Assembly (NCBI RefSeq): GCF_000687475.1
Contig: NC_057321.1
Location: 2,542,001 to 2,606,000, forward strand
DNA: 64,000 nt
Direction: 5' to 3'
Origin: Ustilaginoidea virens
Taxonomy: Eukaryota > Ascomycota > Sordariomycetes > Hypocreales > Clavicipitaceae
Shown: positions 9,719 to 21,998 of the stretch, piece after piece
How positions within the stretch are numbered: position 1 is the first letter of the stretch
How the letters are laid out: each line of letters begins with the position of its first letter
Program-made: the position numbers and the translations under genes
Notes under the pieces: model-generated
Databases searched by the model: none
Told to the model about the DNA's origin: nothing
Seen by the model: the letters and a program-made list of their open reading frames with translations, nothing else

Positions 9719-12700
9719 GAAACGCAGCGTACTATCCTCCTCTATCAATCCGTCTCGTCACTTTTACCGCATATTGCGCACGATGCTCTTTATTGACGGC
9801 GTTGCGGAAGCACATGGCCGTCCGTTGTCCAGCTTAGATTTCACCAACGTCACATTGGCCAATCGTGTGTCATTGCTTGTGGGTGTGCTGAAACTCTCAA
9901 TGTCTTGACTCGTCGGAATATAGCTCACCGGCTGCTCTAAGCGCGACACGTCGGCATGCGCAGCGGAATTTCCTCCAGAGGGGTGGCTTCTCTGGAGCGC
10001 TGTTTTCTCGGAGCGGTATATAAGCGCAGCCCGCGGTTCCACGCAGCACCATGCCGGTCCCCACGGGCATTATCGCACGCGACAGTGCAGGTCTCGTGAT
10101 GGCGTCGTATTTCAAGTCTTACAACCCTGGGCCTCGTCCCATGACGTTGCGTGCGTTTTCTGGCCAACGGGCATTGTCATGATTGTCATGCCTGGGTAAT
10201 TCGCCGCAGGTTCGTGTGCAATGCATGGACTGTAACAGTGGCGGCCCTGCTTTGAAAGTACAAGGTGGAAGCTTGGAGGCTTGGAAGATAATTGCGTCTC
10301 GCCGAGGTAGGAGCTTGACAGTCAACCTCCTTGGGATGCAATCAGAAGCGACCATGTCGGAGGCGTTTTGTTTCCATGCGCTTGCCAAACAACGACAGAC
10401 AACCGATTGAGTAAGAATCAATCAAAACCAACCCTGATATATTGTCAATCGTATTGCTGCAGGACACTGGCGCGTTTTTCTTCTTCTTCTTCTTTTTTCT
10501 TTTTTGCCGTGTAGCCAAACGGCGCGGTTTATCTTGGCCAAGTTGACAGTCACGGTGAATTAAGGCTCCTCGGCTAAAAAAATCCCGAAGGTAACCCCGG
10601 GCCGCCGCCAGAACTGGAGAAATGGCGCAACGGGCTGGCATTACAATGGCAGGACTTTCAGAATGGAAACAAGCCAGGGATTGTTGGGGTAATCGAGTCA
10701 AGGCATTGCGTTGAATGGCCAACTCCTGCCAAGGCCTGTTGCTTTTTCTCCAAGGCCCTGGGCTGCGCCCGCCCGAGCCCTTCATCAGTCGGCGCGAAAC
10801 GTGTCCGCGTCGCCAGGCTCCTTTGGCGCAGCCAGTCGCGGATTTGGCGGAATGCCCAGGACCATCTCCTTGATTTCCTTAACTGATCCCATGTGCGTCG
10901 TGGTGGTTCAGAGTCGGTGGTCTGGTGTCCCGTTCCTTTGCTTGGTCCATTACCTGCCACGTTTTGATAATCGAGATGGCGCATTTGGTCATGGTCTAGC
11001 TATACTTATAAGACTAGTAGGCTGCCGCCCATTTTGCATTTTGATGGAGCTCTCCCCGGATTTTTTTTGCTGACCACAGCTCCAAGTAAGTCGGGGGCGC
11101 TCCCTAGATTAATAGGGGTATGTATATACTCGGTGAGAATATTATGAGACAATGTTGTAAAGTTTCCAGGAAAATTGAGACCTTGAGGGACTTTATCCGG
11201 AGTAGCAAAAGCGGTGAGTGGTTGCAAACATTGCCTGTCTAGAAGGAAATTCTTGCCACCAGACCTGTGCGCTGTCCGGCCCAGACTTTCTGAACCATGT
11301 TGTCGATAATCTATGTGGATTTCCTGGGGAGGCCATGATGGATGATATTGCTGACGGAAGGTGATTTTCAACTGTGCAAGATTGAAGGGGAGGGAAATCT
11401 GTTAAGAGAGACGAAGAAATGGGTGCTGGATAAGGCGCTCCAGAAATGAGGTGAAGGTGTGTTGGACAAAGGGGAGAGACGTGTGTCGTCGCTCAGACGA
11501 ATCATCTCATCCTGCACGAGGTTGTGACGGTGTTGTGATTCGCATGTTGCTGCGGCGGTCTGACGAGCCGCTGGGGCCGACCTTTCCAGTGGCGGAAGGT
11601 TCGACACTTTTGCGATTTCGAGTGCTGTCGAATATCTATCGAGGGCAAGGCTGAGCTTATCAATGGCGGCTGCATGTCGGCCAATCTCATTGATGACTCG
11701 AGGGCGAGTGTACTAGTGCAGCCGGGCGGTTCAAATCAAGTCGGAGCTGGATTGAGGAAGTGTTTCCCTGTTTTAGGTGCCAACTATGATGGAAGTGATT
11801 AGAGGCTTGTCTTGGACATTATGGGAGGACGATTCCCTGTGGGTGACGGCGGGAGTGACGGCGGGTTCTTGGGTGGTCGGCTCGCTTTGGACTTGGGTCT
11901 TGTCTTGCTGCAGGGACGAGACCGGGGATGTTGATGCTCACTTTCTTAGCGAGGGAGGCTGTGAGTTGGGCGATGAAAGGTCGCTTTGACGCAGACTTTC
12001 TGCCAGTGGCTGCTTTCCCGGCAGTTTTTTACTTGTTCCTCTCCTTTTCGGGTGGTGAACCGGCCATTAGAGTTGGAGCAAGTCGATTGCGATCGTGTAA
12101 TAAGGGCACGGCGGAGGCAAAAGTGGCTGCAGGTTGCCATGCCTCTTATGACGGCGAGGGTGTTATACTTGACATAAAGAACAATTCCTAGTGTAGTCGC
12201 GAAACCGTTGTAGTCCTTTGTGAATGAATAATTTTTGGAATGAACCGAGTGATTACCATTGTGTGTAGCGGCGAAGACGTCATCCGTTGCATTTTTAGTT
12301 ATGCAAAGTCTTGCTGGGCAATCCGGGGATGTCTTCCACAGTATTCCGTCAGTCCGCCCGAAAGGGAGATTTTGCTCTGTTTTCCAACGAGAGCCGACTG
12401 TTGTCGTCGACAACTGACCTGATGCGTTTCCACACAGGGTCGTTGCCATAACCCTCCCGTGACCTCCTTGGCAAAAGGGCACGGCACGCGGTCAACAGCG
12501 CTGATACAACCGGCTAGAATCGTGCCAGCAGCGGCACAGCGGAGGGATAGCGCCGAACCAACCCCCTTGCTGAAGTATACCGATACTTTCGGCATGATGG
12601 ACGGCGACGATAGTAAGAATGAAATCTAACCACAGGTCAGCATCAGTCCCAAGGCGTGCAGGGAAGGCTCCCGCATAGGCAGGGTCGGCACATACTTTCT

Positions 12701-13065
12701 TCCTTGGCCCGAAGAAGTTTTCCCGCGCCCTTCGTACTTTTCCCTAGCACTGTCGCCGGATTGATGTCTGCGCGGCAGAGCACCTACTCTCTCACGGGTA
12801 GGGCACCCATTCGTCCCTTTGAGGGATCGATTAAAGCAGCACACAGAAGTACTCTAGCGCATTTATATGCACGGCTCCTGGAACGCCGAAATCTTCGTCC
12901 GCCCGAGGCATTCATACAAGCGTTGCTGTTTCGTTGCGGAGTTACGTCCTCTGGTGCCGGGTCGTCTTCACGCCTTTATCGATTGCCCCGCCACAGATCG
13001 TCGTTTGGCAGGCACACGTGAACTTGTCGCTGGCGGGGTCTGTCGCAGAGTACATTCCCCGGCCG
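9719..13065. other. Intergenic, no supported gene
   Basis: Codon-like organisation is absent. Frames of 70-180 codons (for example 11946-12482 minus) lack domains and have irregular composition. A plus-strand TATATAAG at 10017 precedes a 43-codon frame starting at 10051 (MPVPTGIIARDS...), too weak to call a gene. Confidence 0.4.
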
Positions 13066-13410
13066 ATTAAGCGATCACCGAATAGATATTTCACTAAAGC
13101 TTGGCGAAACCAAAGGGAAGGGTTTGCTAGTATCAAAAGGATCACCGAATAGTATTTCACCAATACTTGGTGAATCCATAAGTGAAGGGTTCTGCTAGTA
13201 TCGAAAGAATCACCGAGTAGTATTTTACCAATACTTGGTGAATCCAGAAGCGAAGGGTTTTGCTAGTATCGAAAGAATCACCAAATAGTACTTCACCAAT
13301 ACTTGGTGAATCCAGACGCAATGGTTCTGCTAGTATCGAAAGGATCACCGAATGGTATTTCACCAATGCTTGGTGAATCCAGACGCAAGTGTTTTGCTAG
13401 TATCGAAAGG
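13066..13410. repeat. 68-bp tandem repeat carrying a short palindrome
   Basis: Five units, the first divergent. Each contains ATCACCGAATAGTATTTCACC, then a near-perfect inverted repeat TTCACCAA-TAC-TTGGTGAA, then GCTAGTATCGAAAG. Units start near 13066, 13138, 13206, 13274 and 13342. Differences are mostly single transitions. Confidence 0.9.
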
Positions 13411-14476
13411 ATATCCCGACATACTGATGCTGCGCGCATGGTATTACTGATAAGAGAGTCATATCTGATAAGCCGTATCTGATTGGTAAAATATGACGTA
13501 AGAAGCTCGTTTAGTAGACTGTGTATACAAGCGTTGTAAATACATGGTAAAGAAATACTACTCCGTACATGGTTCGTTTACAGAATCCAGACATCCATGA
13601 TCTCGAGTGTGGGCTTTCTACTGCGCAACGTCCTCGTGACTAGGGTTGTATCCGTCGGCCCTTGCCCCCGTGATGCCCCACCCTTGCGGCAGTTGCCGCA
13701 GTCCAGCTATCGCTATCCCTTTCAAGGCGCGATGAGACCTCCAAAGGGACATTGGAAGATTTCCGCATAAGTCTTGTGGCCTTTGCGCGCGCATTTAAAA
13801 GACAAGTGAAATAGTAAGCGCGCTAAAAGCGGCGCTGCTAGAGAGGCTGGTACGGCGCGACACATGCACCTTCACACCTTCAAAGGGCTATGAGCGACCT
13901 CGGTGTGCATGCCATGTACTCCGTATGCTGCAGCCCAATACTTTGCCTCCTACCTCGACATTTTACAACAACACGCCTGATCTTCCATAAGACAGGAGGC
14001 GAAAAAAAAAATCCTTTTTATACGTGGGACAGCGTCAAACAGTCGATACTATGGCCGCAAGTACAAATGTACCCGCCTCAAAATTCGTAAAATTTGCAAA
14101 CCACAACAGGCCATGCGTGATACGGTCTCCTAAAAGCAGCATCCATCTCTGCCCAGCACAGCGCATCATACATAACATGAAGAAACCGGAAAAAAGAGAA
14201 AAACGTGGCATGCTCATCCGTGTATCCCCCTATTCAACGCCCTGAAAACCAGCCTTTGCGCCCTTCTCGTCCGCGAATAAAGCGGCCAACCATAATGTGG
14301 CCTATTCCTCTCACTTGTTGGTATATCAATAGAAGTGAACCCCCCCAGCGAGCCCCCGCGTCTTGGGTCGTCCGAGATGCATGTGTATTCGTTGGGAGAG
14401 ATTCGGCATCTTTGTCGCCCAATCTCCCTCACCCACGCCTCTCGTGTCTTTTTTCGGAAATTTCGCAAAAAATCAT
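13411..14476. other. Intergenic spacer, no gene seen
   Basis: Mixed-composition DNA between the 68-bp repeat and the 3' end of the GH76 gene. It contains two copies of the 9-mer TACTCCGTA (13559, 13917). The last few hundred bases presumably include the GH76 3' UTR. Confidence 0.4.
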
Positions 14477-16041
14477 CTAAACTCCCACGCTCATCCATCC
14501 AAAGACACCGCAGGCTGACCCCAGAAGCAGCAAAGTCAGAATTCCAGCCCCGGCCTTGTCTGCCGTCGTGATGGGCTGCGGCTTCTTAATCGCGTCGTCG
14601 CCACTGCCGCCAGCGTTGGGGTTGCCCTTGGAGGTACCACCATTCTTCTCGGTCATTGGAGTCTTGGCGTCGGGAATAAGAAGGGACACGACTGCGGATA
14701 GAACCGACATTTCCTGACCGGCGCCAGTCTTGCCATCGTAGACGCCGCTGGCCCATTTGAAACCGCATTGCCTACCGCGGGCACCGCCGGTGCATTGTTT
14801 AATGGCAGCCTCGGCAGACGTCAGGAGAATTGGGCGAATCGTGTCGGCTGTGTACGGTGCAATCTGGGTGATGGTTGAATACCATCGATGAAGGAAACCT
14901 TTGAAAGTCAACATATCGGTGGTGCAAGTGCCAACGTTTTCGCATGAGATCTCGACGGCAATTCCCTTGTTGAGGAATGTCTCTAAGCCATGTTTAATCA
15001 AGCCATCAAGTCTTTCTTTCCATGTTGCATTACCGTTGGTCTGTTTAGGAAAAACGGTTAGATCGGACACTCGGTTCATTATAAAGACAGCCAAATGAAC
15101 GGTACTTGCCACATTGTACATGAAGGCAACGCCTTCAGCGAGAACGGCGTTGTTGTACGAGAACTCGGCCCTGTTTATGTTGGTACAGTCTTTGTCGACC
15201 TTGGCACCGTCGTAAACGGCGTAGCTTTTGTTGTCAATGAACCCAATCTTCCACATCCAATCCCACGTCTTTTCGGCCCAGCCTGAGTATGTGGTATTTC
15301 CAGTGTACCGAAATAATCGTGCTCCGATATTGAGGAAGCAGCCGTTGGCAATACTGTTCTTATAATCATAGCCGTTATTGGCAAACGGAATTTGCCACCG
15401 AAGGCCGCCACCGCAGGTCGAATCGTGGCGATCAGGACTGGCCTGAGTATTGAAGACGGCTTGAGCAAGCTCCAGCCATTGTGGTTTGTCGGTCGGAGGG
15501 TTAGGAAAGCCGTTCTCAGCGGCAGACATGGCAGCCATGCCCCAGAAGGCTTGATCATCATTGCCAAGGGATGCGGTAACATTTCGGGGCATATAGTCCT
15601 TGTTCTCGCCGACCTGGAACTGCATCGCTTGCATAATCTCATTATTGTAAGTCGAATCACCCGTCCAATACCAATAGTCGATCAACGTCCCCCACATCGC
15701 ACCGCCTTCCCACCAGTAGTAGTCGCCCTGAGGTGGCGGTCCGGGTAAGATGCCTGGTGTGTTCCCAGACACGTTGCCCTGATAGTACTGAAGCATGTCC
15801 CATGCTAAAGTGCTGGCGCTTTGCTTGATGTCGGCTGGGATATTCAACACATGGGTAAGCTGAAGTCCTAGTCGCGCGTGATAACTCACCCGGCATATCA
15901 CCCTTGAGGTTTAATACAAGGAGTTGGTCGGTTATCCTTACCGATAGAAGCGACAGAAAAGGGAGACGTCTGAGCGCGTCCAAACGAGGCGACTGCCAAC
16001 AGCGCTGCCGTCGCTGTACCAACGGAAATTTCGGACTTCAT
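14477..16041 (-). CDS. GH76 mannan endo-1,6-alpha-mannosidase (DFG5/DCW1 family)
   Basis: Predicted surface GH76 enzyme that acts on alpha-1,6-mannan or transfers GPI-mannoproteins into the cell wall. Model: complement(join(14477..15040, 15113..15834, 15942..16041)), about 461 residues. Exon 1 encodes a signal peptide (MKSEISVGTATAALLAVASF); the 15835-15941 intron has a GTAAGG donor and CCCAG acceptor and restores the frame at ADIKQSASTLAWDML. Family landmarks: YYWWEGGAMWGTLIDYWYWTGD, the acidic pair in SLGNDDQAFWGMAA (catalytic Asp pair of the family), CGGGLRWQI, and NGCFLNIGARLFRYTGN. The 3' end encodes a Ser/Gly linker and hydrophobic tail (AGAGILTLLLLGSACGVFGW), as in a GPI-anchor signal. 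The second intron (15041-15112, 72 nt) has a good branch site and acceptor but a weak GTGGCA donor; without it the frame reads through 24 extra codons. The family match is strong. Confidence 0.9.
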
Positions 16042-18579
16042 GATGCGACGCCGTTCTTTCGTGATGACGCAGGCAAGCGGTACTGCCGATTTCCGAAATT
16101 AAAGTATGGCAGGGAGTGTGTCAAGGGGAAGAATCCGAGTATCGTCGTCATAGGCGCTCGTTGACGGGACTTGATCTGGCGATTTCCCGCTGGATGGAAA
16201 AGCAGTACAGGAAATTGGCCGTTGACGGACGGAGGGGTCACATTAACAAGGTCGTGAATGTTGTCGCTAAAATGTTTTGCATGAGAATGGCGGGTGGCGA
16301 GAGGAAGGAACAAAAAGGAATAGAATGGCGTAATTGTCAAAAGAGAATGAAGGCAAGTGGCCAGGGGTCGACATGAACCAGAGAGTGGGTGAAGAAGCGG
16401 CGGTAAGGGCGGAAAGATGGAACCCAGGTTGGGAACCGGGAAGGGCAGCCTGCGACGCGTAAATCGGGCCAAAAGTGTATGGAAGGGGTGGTACCCCCCT
16501 TGCTCGGTACGTACACTGGGGGAGGGAGGTGACCCATCTCGAGGTGACCCGTCTCACGTCTCACGGGCGGCAAATATGCCCTTTACGAGCTGATGCAACC
16601 TGCAATTTCGCACCTGACTCTGGGCAGGCTGGCCCGTTGTTCTTCGCAGAAACTCGGCAGAGGGACGAAAAAAGGCGCGGCCACGCCTTAGCCTCTCTGC
16701 CCAGATTTCCTCCATGCATTCCATTCGGACATTTGTTATTTGACCATCCGCGGCTGATTGCGAAGACCAGAGTGCCAGGACGCGTCAACTGGGCTTGTAC
16801 GGAGTACGGACTACGGAGTACATAGCATCGTCGTTGGCTTTGCCCAAACAAATACGCCAGCGGGTCCGGCCGGTCCCACACACCAGCCGACCCTACCCTT
16901 CCTTGCCTGACACCTGCCCAGGAACCTCGACAGCTGTTCAAGGGTGATGTCAATTGCCTGGAAATTAAGGCAGGAGCGGCGATGACGCTCACATTTCACA
17001 TCATGTCCGGTCTTTTCAAGAGAGCAGCAACGTATGGGGAAACCCCCCGTGCCTTCTGAGGTCGGGTGGCCAAAGGTCAACTGGTGTCTATTTGACCGTC
17101 GAGGCGCATGAGCTGAAGGCGTTTCCATCAGAGGTTCCAAGCTCGAGCCGTATCGAGATCTATGCCAAGCGGGTTGTGCCGTATCGATCGACCGACTTGT
17201 CTTGGCTCGCTAGTGGGCGGGCTCTCTCGTTCCCGGGCCTTGTTGAGGAGATGATGGCCAGTGCTTGATTCCACCTGGCGCCGGAATTCGTCCCTGGGCC
17301 GCCACAACCCCAGCCTGCCATCCACCAGACTTGCTGTCAGCATCTGCGCTCGCCAAAAACGCGCTCCATTGCCAGCGAAGAAACACTTCAAACTTTTCGA
17401 GCTTCGATGCCCGCATTCTGTTACGGCTACGTCACTCAACGCTCGGCCAGGGAAGCCAACCATCTCTCGGTTCCCACCCACGATGTAGCCTCATAACTGG
17501 GCGGCTGTCCCAGGTCCCTGGCACAGTATACACAGATGGCGTGGCGGGTCATATTCAAGACTTGCGACAATGCCGTCAATTTCAAGAGCTGATTCGATTA
17601 TAGACCTAGGTGATGCCACAGACGATTCATCGCGGTAGGGGGCGGCGGACTGCAATGGAATGCTTTGCATTGTCACCAAGGCAGGTCTCAAATCGCCATG
17701 ATCTCAGGATATTGTTCCCGTCCTTTACTCCCCGGCATGTCTTCCCACTGCAGTGCACTGCGCTCCGCTTCTGGTCTAGAAAGGCTCCAGCTATAATGTC
17801 CTGCGCCTTTTCCGTAATTTTTTTTTTTTTTTTCGATTCGCAACAACCGAAGCCGATCAAGTGACCGACCTGCTGCTGACCTTTCGGTACAACCCTCAAG
17901 AATGGTTTCGTGCTTGAGAAGCAATTGAATGAACCGAATATACCTCGCAATTGTTTGCGGCGCTTTTTCCAAGGGCAGTTCTCGATTGACAAACGCCCAA
18001 GAAGCGCAAACAGCGAAAGGGCACTCCCCGTCGGCACTCGAAGGTAACATGCTTTGCCATCTTTATTCCTGATAACGACGATACAACTTGGATGCCATTG
18101 ACATTCTGCCGCTGGCGACATGGATCAAACGGGCCCTCCATCGTCAATACTGGATTCTAATTCAGGGATGGAGTACTCCGTACTCTGCCAATACTCTAAA
18201 AATTTGAACTTACACCACAAGCTGATCGCCGCCGCTTCGGCCCTACTTCATTCCGGCGCACAATCATCAGCCAATCAAACTCGTACTTGCTCCACACCAG
18301 GCTCCCAGGCTCTCCACCCAATGAACTGGCTCGCTCTGGGAATAATCCAAAATTGTCCAGCTGTCCTCAAGGTCCGTCCGTCCAGATAACATTGAGGCAC
18401 GGGGAGCCCGTCAGCATGGTGGAATCGCCTGACACAGCTTCTTGAGAAGACCAAACTCCCCGCTCACGCCGTCGAGACTTTGCCGAATTCATGCAGCCAC
18501 AAAACCCAGTCAGGCTTCATTCTCGAGAAAAACCCATCTTTTACACTTGCCACCGGCGTTCTCGCCAGGCATTGAGGAC
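16042..18579. other. Divergent intergenic region
   Basis: 2.5 kb between the starts of the GH76 and ERV41-type genes, so both promoters lie here. No convincing gene. It contains three copies of the 9-mer TACGGAGTA or its complement (16798, 16812, 18174) and a T run at 17819-17833. Confidence 0.45.
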
Positions 18580-19374
18580 ATGATGAACGGCGCCGAGAAG
18601 CAAGACCTCGACGAGGACAACTTTGGCGCAAAGGGCAGCATTGTCAGCGCATTCGATGCCTTTCGTAGGTTCAGACGAGCCCGCAAAGATCCGTCTTCTT
18701 TTTCCCCCAAGAGGGAGGACCGAGCAACTGACTACTAGTCTCATTCAGCCAAGTCAAAACCACAATACGTGACCAGAACAGAGGTCGGCGGCAAATGGAC
18801 GGTTGCCATGGTCATCGTGTCGGTCGTCCTGTTCTGGGCCGAAACAGCGAGATGGTGGCGCGGCTCCGAATGGCACCATTTCGACGTGGAGGAGGGCATC
18901 TCTCACACGTTGCAAATCAATCTCGATGCCGTCGTCCTCATGAAGTGCGGCGACTTGCATGTCAACGTCCAGGATGCGGCCGGCGACCTCATCATGGCCG
19001 GCACCAAGCTGAGCAAGGACGAGACGAGCTGGAGGCAATGGGTCAATCAGAACGGCGTACACAAGCTGGGCAGGGATCGCGAGGGCCGTGTCGTCACCGG
19101 TGCTGGGTGGCGTAATTTCGACGAGGAAGGTTTCGGCGAGGAGCACATCCACGATATTGTTGCGCTGGGAAAGAGGCGAGCCAAGTGGGCAAGGACGCCC
19201 AAAGTTCATGGCCCGCCGGATAGTTGCAGAATCTACGGAAGCTTGGAGTTGAACAAGGTCCAAGGTGACTTTCACATTACGGCCCGAGGCCATGGCTATC
19301 TCAGCCAAGGCGGCCACCTAGACCACTCGAGTAGGTTTCTTCTTGTTCTCTCTCCCTGCATACACACACAGGCG

Positions 19375-19412
<38 letters not shown>

Positions 19413-19920
19413 CGGCCAGACGAAACAAGTCTTGTGTGCTCTGCTTACCACTTTTATGCCAGGTTTCAACTTCTCCCACATTGTCAACGAGCTGTCCTTC
19501 GGCCCCTACTACCCATCACTCGTCAACCCTCTTGACCGCACCTACAATATCGCCGAAACCCATTTCCACAAGTTCCAGTACTACGTATCCGTCGTGCCCA
19601 CCCGCTACACGGCCAGTGACAGCTACATCGTCACGAACCAGTATGCTGTGACGGAGCAGACCAAGGCTGTTTCCGAGTACAACATCCCAGGCATATTTGT
19701 CAAGTACGATATCGAGCCCATTCTGCTTTATGTGTCCGAGTATCGGGACCCTTTTCTTCTTTACTTGGTGAAACTCGTCAACATCCTGTCTGGCGTGCTG
19801 GTGACGGGGCACTGGGGGTTCACGCTGACCGAATGGTTCCGCGATGTGATGGGTAAGAAGAGACGGACTAGCACTGTGGGTGGGGGGTTTCTGAACACGA
19901 AGCATGGATACGATTCCTAA
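18580..19920 (+). CDS. ERV41: ERV41/ERGIC2-type COPII vesicle protein
   Basis: Predicted cargo-receptor subunit cycling between ER and Golgi, normally with an ERV46 partner. Model: join(18580..18664, 18749..19330, 19463..19920), 374 residues. The second ATG (18583) is an equally good start. The N-terminus reaches SAFDAFPKSKPQYVTRTEVGG across intron 1, then the first membrane segment WTVAMVIVSVVLFWAE. The lumenal domain includes CGDLHVNVQDAAGD, the CRIYGSLELNKVQGDFHI motif typical of ERV41/46 proteins, and HGYLSQGGHLDHS joined by intron 2 to FNFSHIVNELSFGPYYPSL. A second membrane segment (LVKLVNILSGVLVTGHWGF) lies near the C-terminus, followed by a basic cytosolic tail. Intron 2 (132 nt) is divisible by three and holds a (TA)n microsatellite, so its removal rests on homology. 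The KQDLDEDNFGAKG N-terminus also fits the family. Confidence 0.93.
19377..19410. repeat. (TA)n microsatellite inside an intron
   Basis: About 17 TA dinucleotides within intron 2 of the ERV41-type gene. If retained it would encode Ile-Tyr repeats in a lumenal loop, which supports its being intronic. Confidence 0.95.
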
Positions 19921-21998
19921 CCTTGAGGCTACTCTCTCCGTCTTCTGTTCCGCGGGAGTACGTGTGATGTTGATAAGGGACGGCGTCTGGCCAGGCATTT
20001 GTTTGTTATTCTTTGCACATACCACGACATACCACGACATACCCCGTATGCAGCAGCGTGCAGGGCAGGGCCTCTCGCAAGGTCTGTCCATCTGAACATG
20101 GAGACCTAACTAACAGCCCTGTTTCTACGCTACCCGTGCAAGGATATTGTGCAGAAATAAAAAAGGGTCAACCGGGCCCTCGTCAATCGTCATTTCCAAC
20201 ACCGAGTATGTTCCAGAAGCAGCCGAACGATTTTGCCCATCCAACGGCAAGACTGGGACTAGGGAGACTAGGAGACGGAGAAAACGGTGTAATCACCACT
20301 GGTATAATTGCTCCTTGTCACTGCCGCGTTGTCTACTGAGTGGTGCGTTGGGACGAGGTTGCACAAGTACCAAGACACGCCTAGCTGAACCTGAATCGCC
20401 CTGGGCTTTTTGTGCACCTTCGACCAGTGAAAAAGCGACTGTTTGATTCGCCTCGTATTTTTCTTTGCGCGGCTCGATAGAAAGCTGCCGTGTGTGCGGG
20501 TAATCTTGTGGAAGACCATCCCAAGCTGCTACACGTTCTATATCAGGGTCCGTCATTCCATCCCGCTACCTGGCCAATACAACGACCGTGCATGATGTGC
20601 TGCGTCTCTGTTGGTTTGTTTGTAGAATACCTCCGAGCGTGACTTGTAAACAGGAGCAGCTGCGCTTAGGGAGTCACGCCAGGACGGACAGCGCGTACAC
20701 GACCCGGTACGCCAGTTGCAGCGATCTACCCCTTGACGCGTGGCATGGCATGGGTCCACGGCGACGTGCAGCTTATCTGATCATGCAGCAGTACTGCTTA
20801 CCTGGCGAGACCCGGCCGCGTCCATCACCACCCGCACCCCTTGTGCCGGTTGCAACTCCGAAGCTGTGTTCACGTTGGCCATGACGGGCCGCAAGTGAGC
20901 CGTTGACGCCACCAAGCAGCTGGTGTCTGCCCACGCAGTCCAGGGCGCTGTTTTCAAAGAAAGAGCCCAGCCTGGAATGGATGTGTCGGGTGCGATTGCT
21001 CCCTTGCACCATGGCCCCAGAGGAGCCCACTCGGATCCGCCGTCTATCTGCAAACGTAGTAATCTACCTTTGAAGCTGAGCGCTAGACCGTGTTACATGT
21101 AATATCCTGGGAGGGACATCTCGCGCCCTCTGTACGTCATGGGGCGCTCTTGAGAAGCGCTTCCTGCCCGTTGTGCGTGCCGCGTGCCCCCTTGGCCATA
21201 GTCTCGCTGCGAATCAAGCGTCGTTTCCGCGGCATTAGCCCATGTCTTGCGTGACGTCTCGGGCGCAGTCCTGGTGCGGATGAGTCGCTAGACCGGTCTT
21301 GCCTCGATGCCTCGCGTGCCATGGCTGCATGGACGGCAAAGCTGGTGCGAAGCCCGGCCGTATCAGCGCATCTGTGCTTTCGTCCCCTATACTGGACGTG
21401 TTGCCAAGACGGCGAGTCCAAGTTCAAGCCGCTCAGTGGAATTCAGGTTGAGCATGCCACACGTCGGTACGTGTGTATATAGGAAGAACACTGCTTCGTC
21501 CTTCTTCCTCTTCACTTGGTCTAAACCAAGCAAGCTCGGCCGTCGACTCGGTCTTATGAGTGGTGTAGGAATAGGGGTGGGGAAGGTCCTCTGTTACTAG
21601 ATGCTGGACTGTCTTTGGTCCTTATCACTCATCTAGCCAGGTTGGTGATACCATTCCTATGTAAATTGTACACTGCAGTCTGTCCCAGTCCATCTTCCTA
21701 TTGCTTCTATTATTCCTGACGTCCCGGATGGTGATGCGAGTCGCAACTTATATGCATAAGAACCCAAGTCCACCTCGGGATAACATGCCATCGTGTGCGC
21801 TCGGGTGCGGTATTGTGTTGAGCGCATGTTGCCGTTTCTATCATTTTACACTCACCAAATTGTCTCGCATAATCACTGTTGTTCAGCTCCTGTGTAACTT
21901 TTGTTCGTCATCGCACATCTAACCGAGTACAAATACACCCTCCGCCACTCACGCCCAGACGCGCAGATTCGTAGCCATCGCAGTCGTCCTACGCCTCC
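19921..21998. other. Convergent intergenic region, no gene seen
   Basis: Two kilobases between the stop codons of the ERV41-type and mitochondrial-protein genes. Open frames are short, overlapping and without domains. It includes two 3' UTRs at most; the remainder is unexplained unique sequence. Confidence 0.4.

Noticed and set aside
9764..10042. 92-codon minus-strand frame
   Set aside because: No recognisable feature and it overlaps a TATA-like signal on the other strand.
11721..11735. GGTTCAAATC-like B-box considered as a tRNA
   Set aside because: No acceptor, D or anticodon stem can be drawn around it.
11946..12482. 178-codon minus-strand frame
   Set aside because: No leader, domain or family text; Cys/Ser/Thr distribution looks random.
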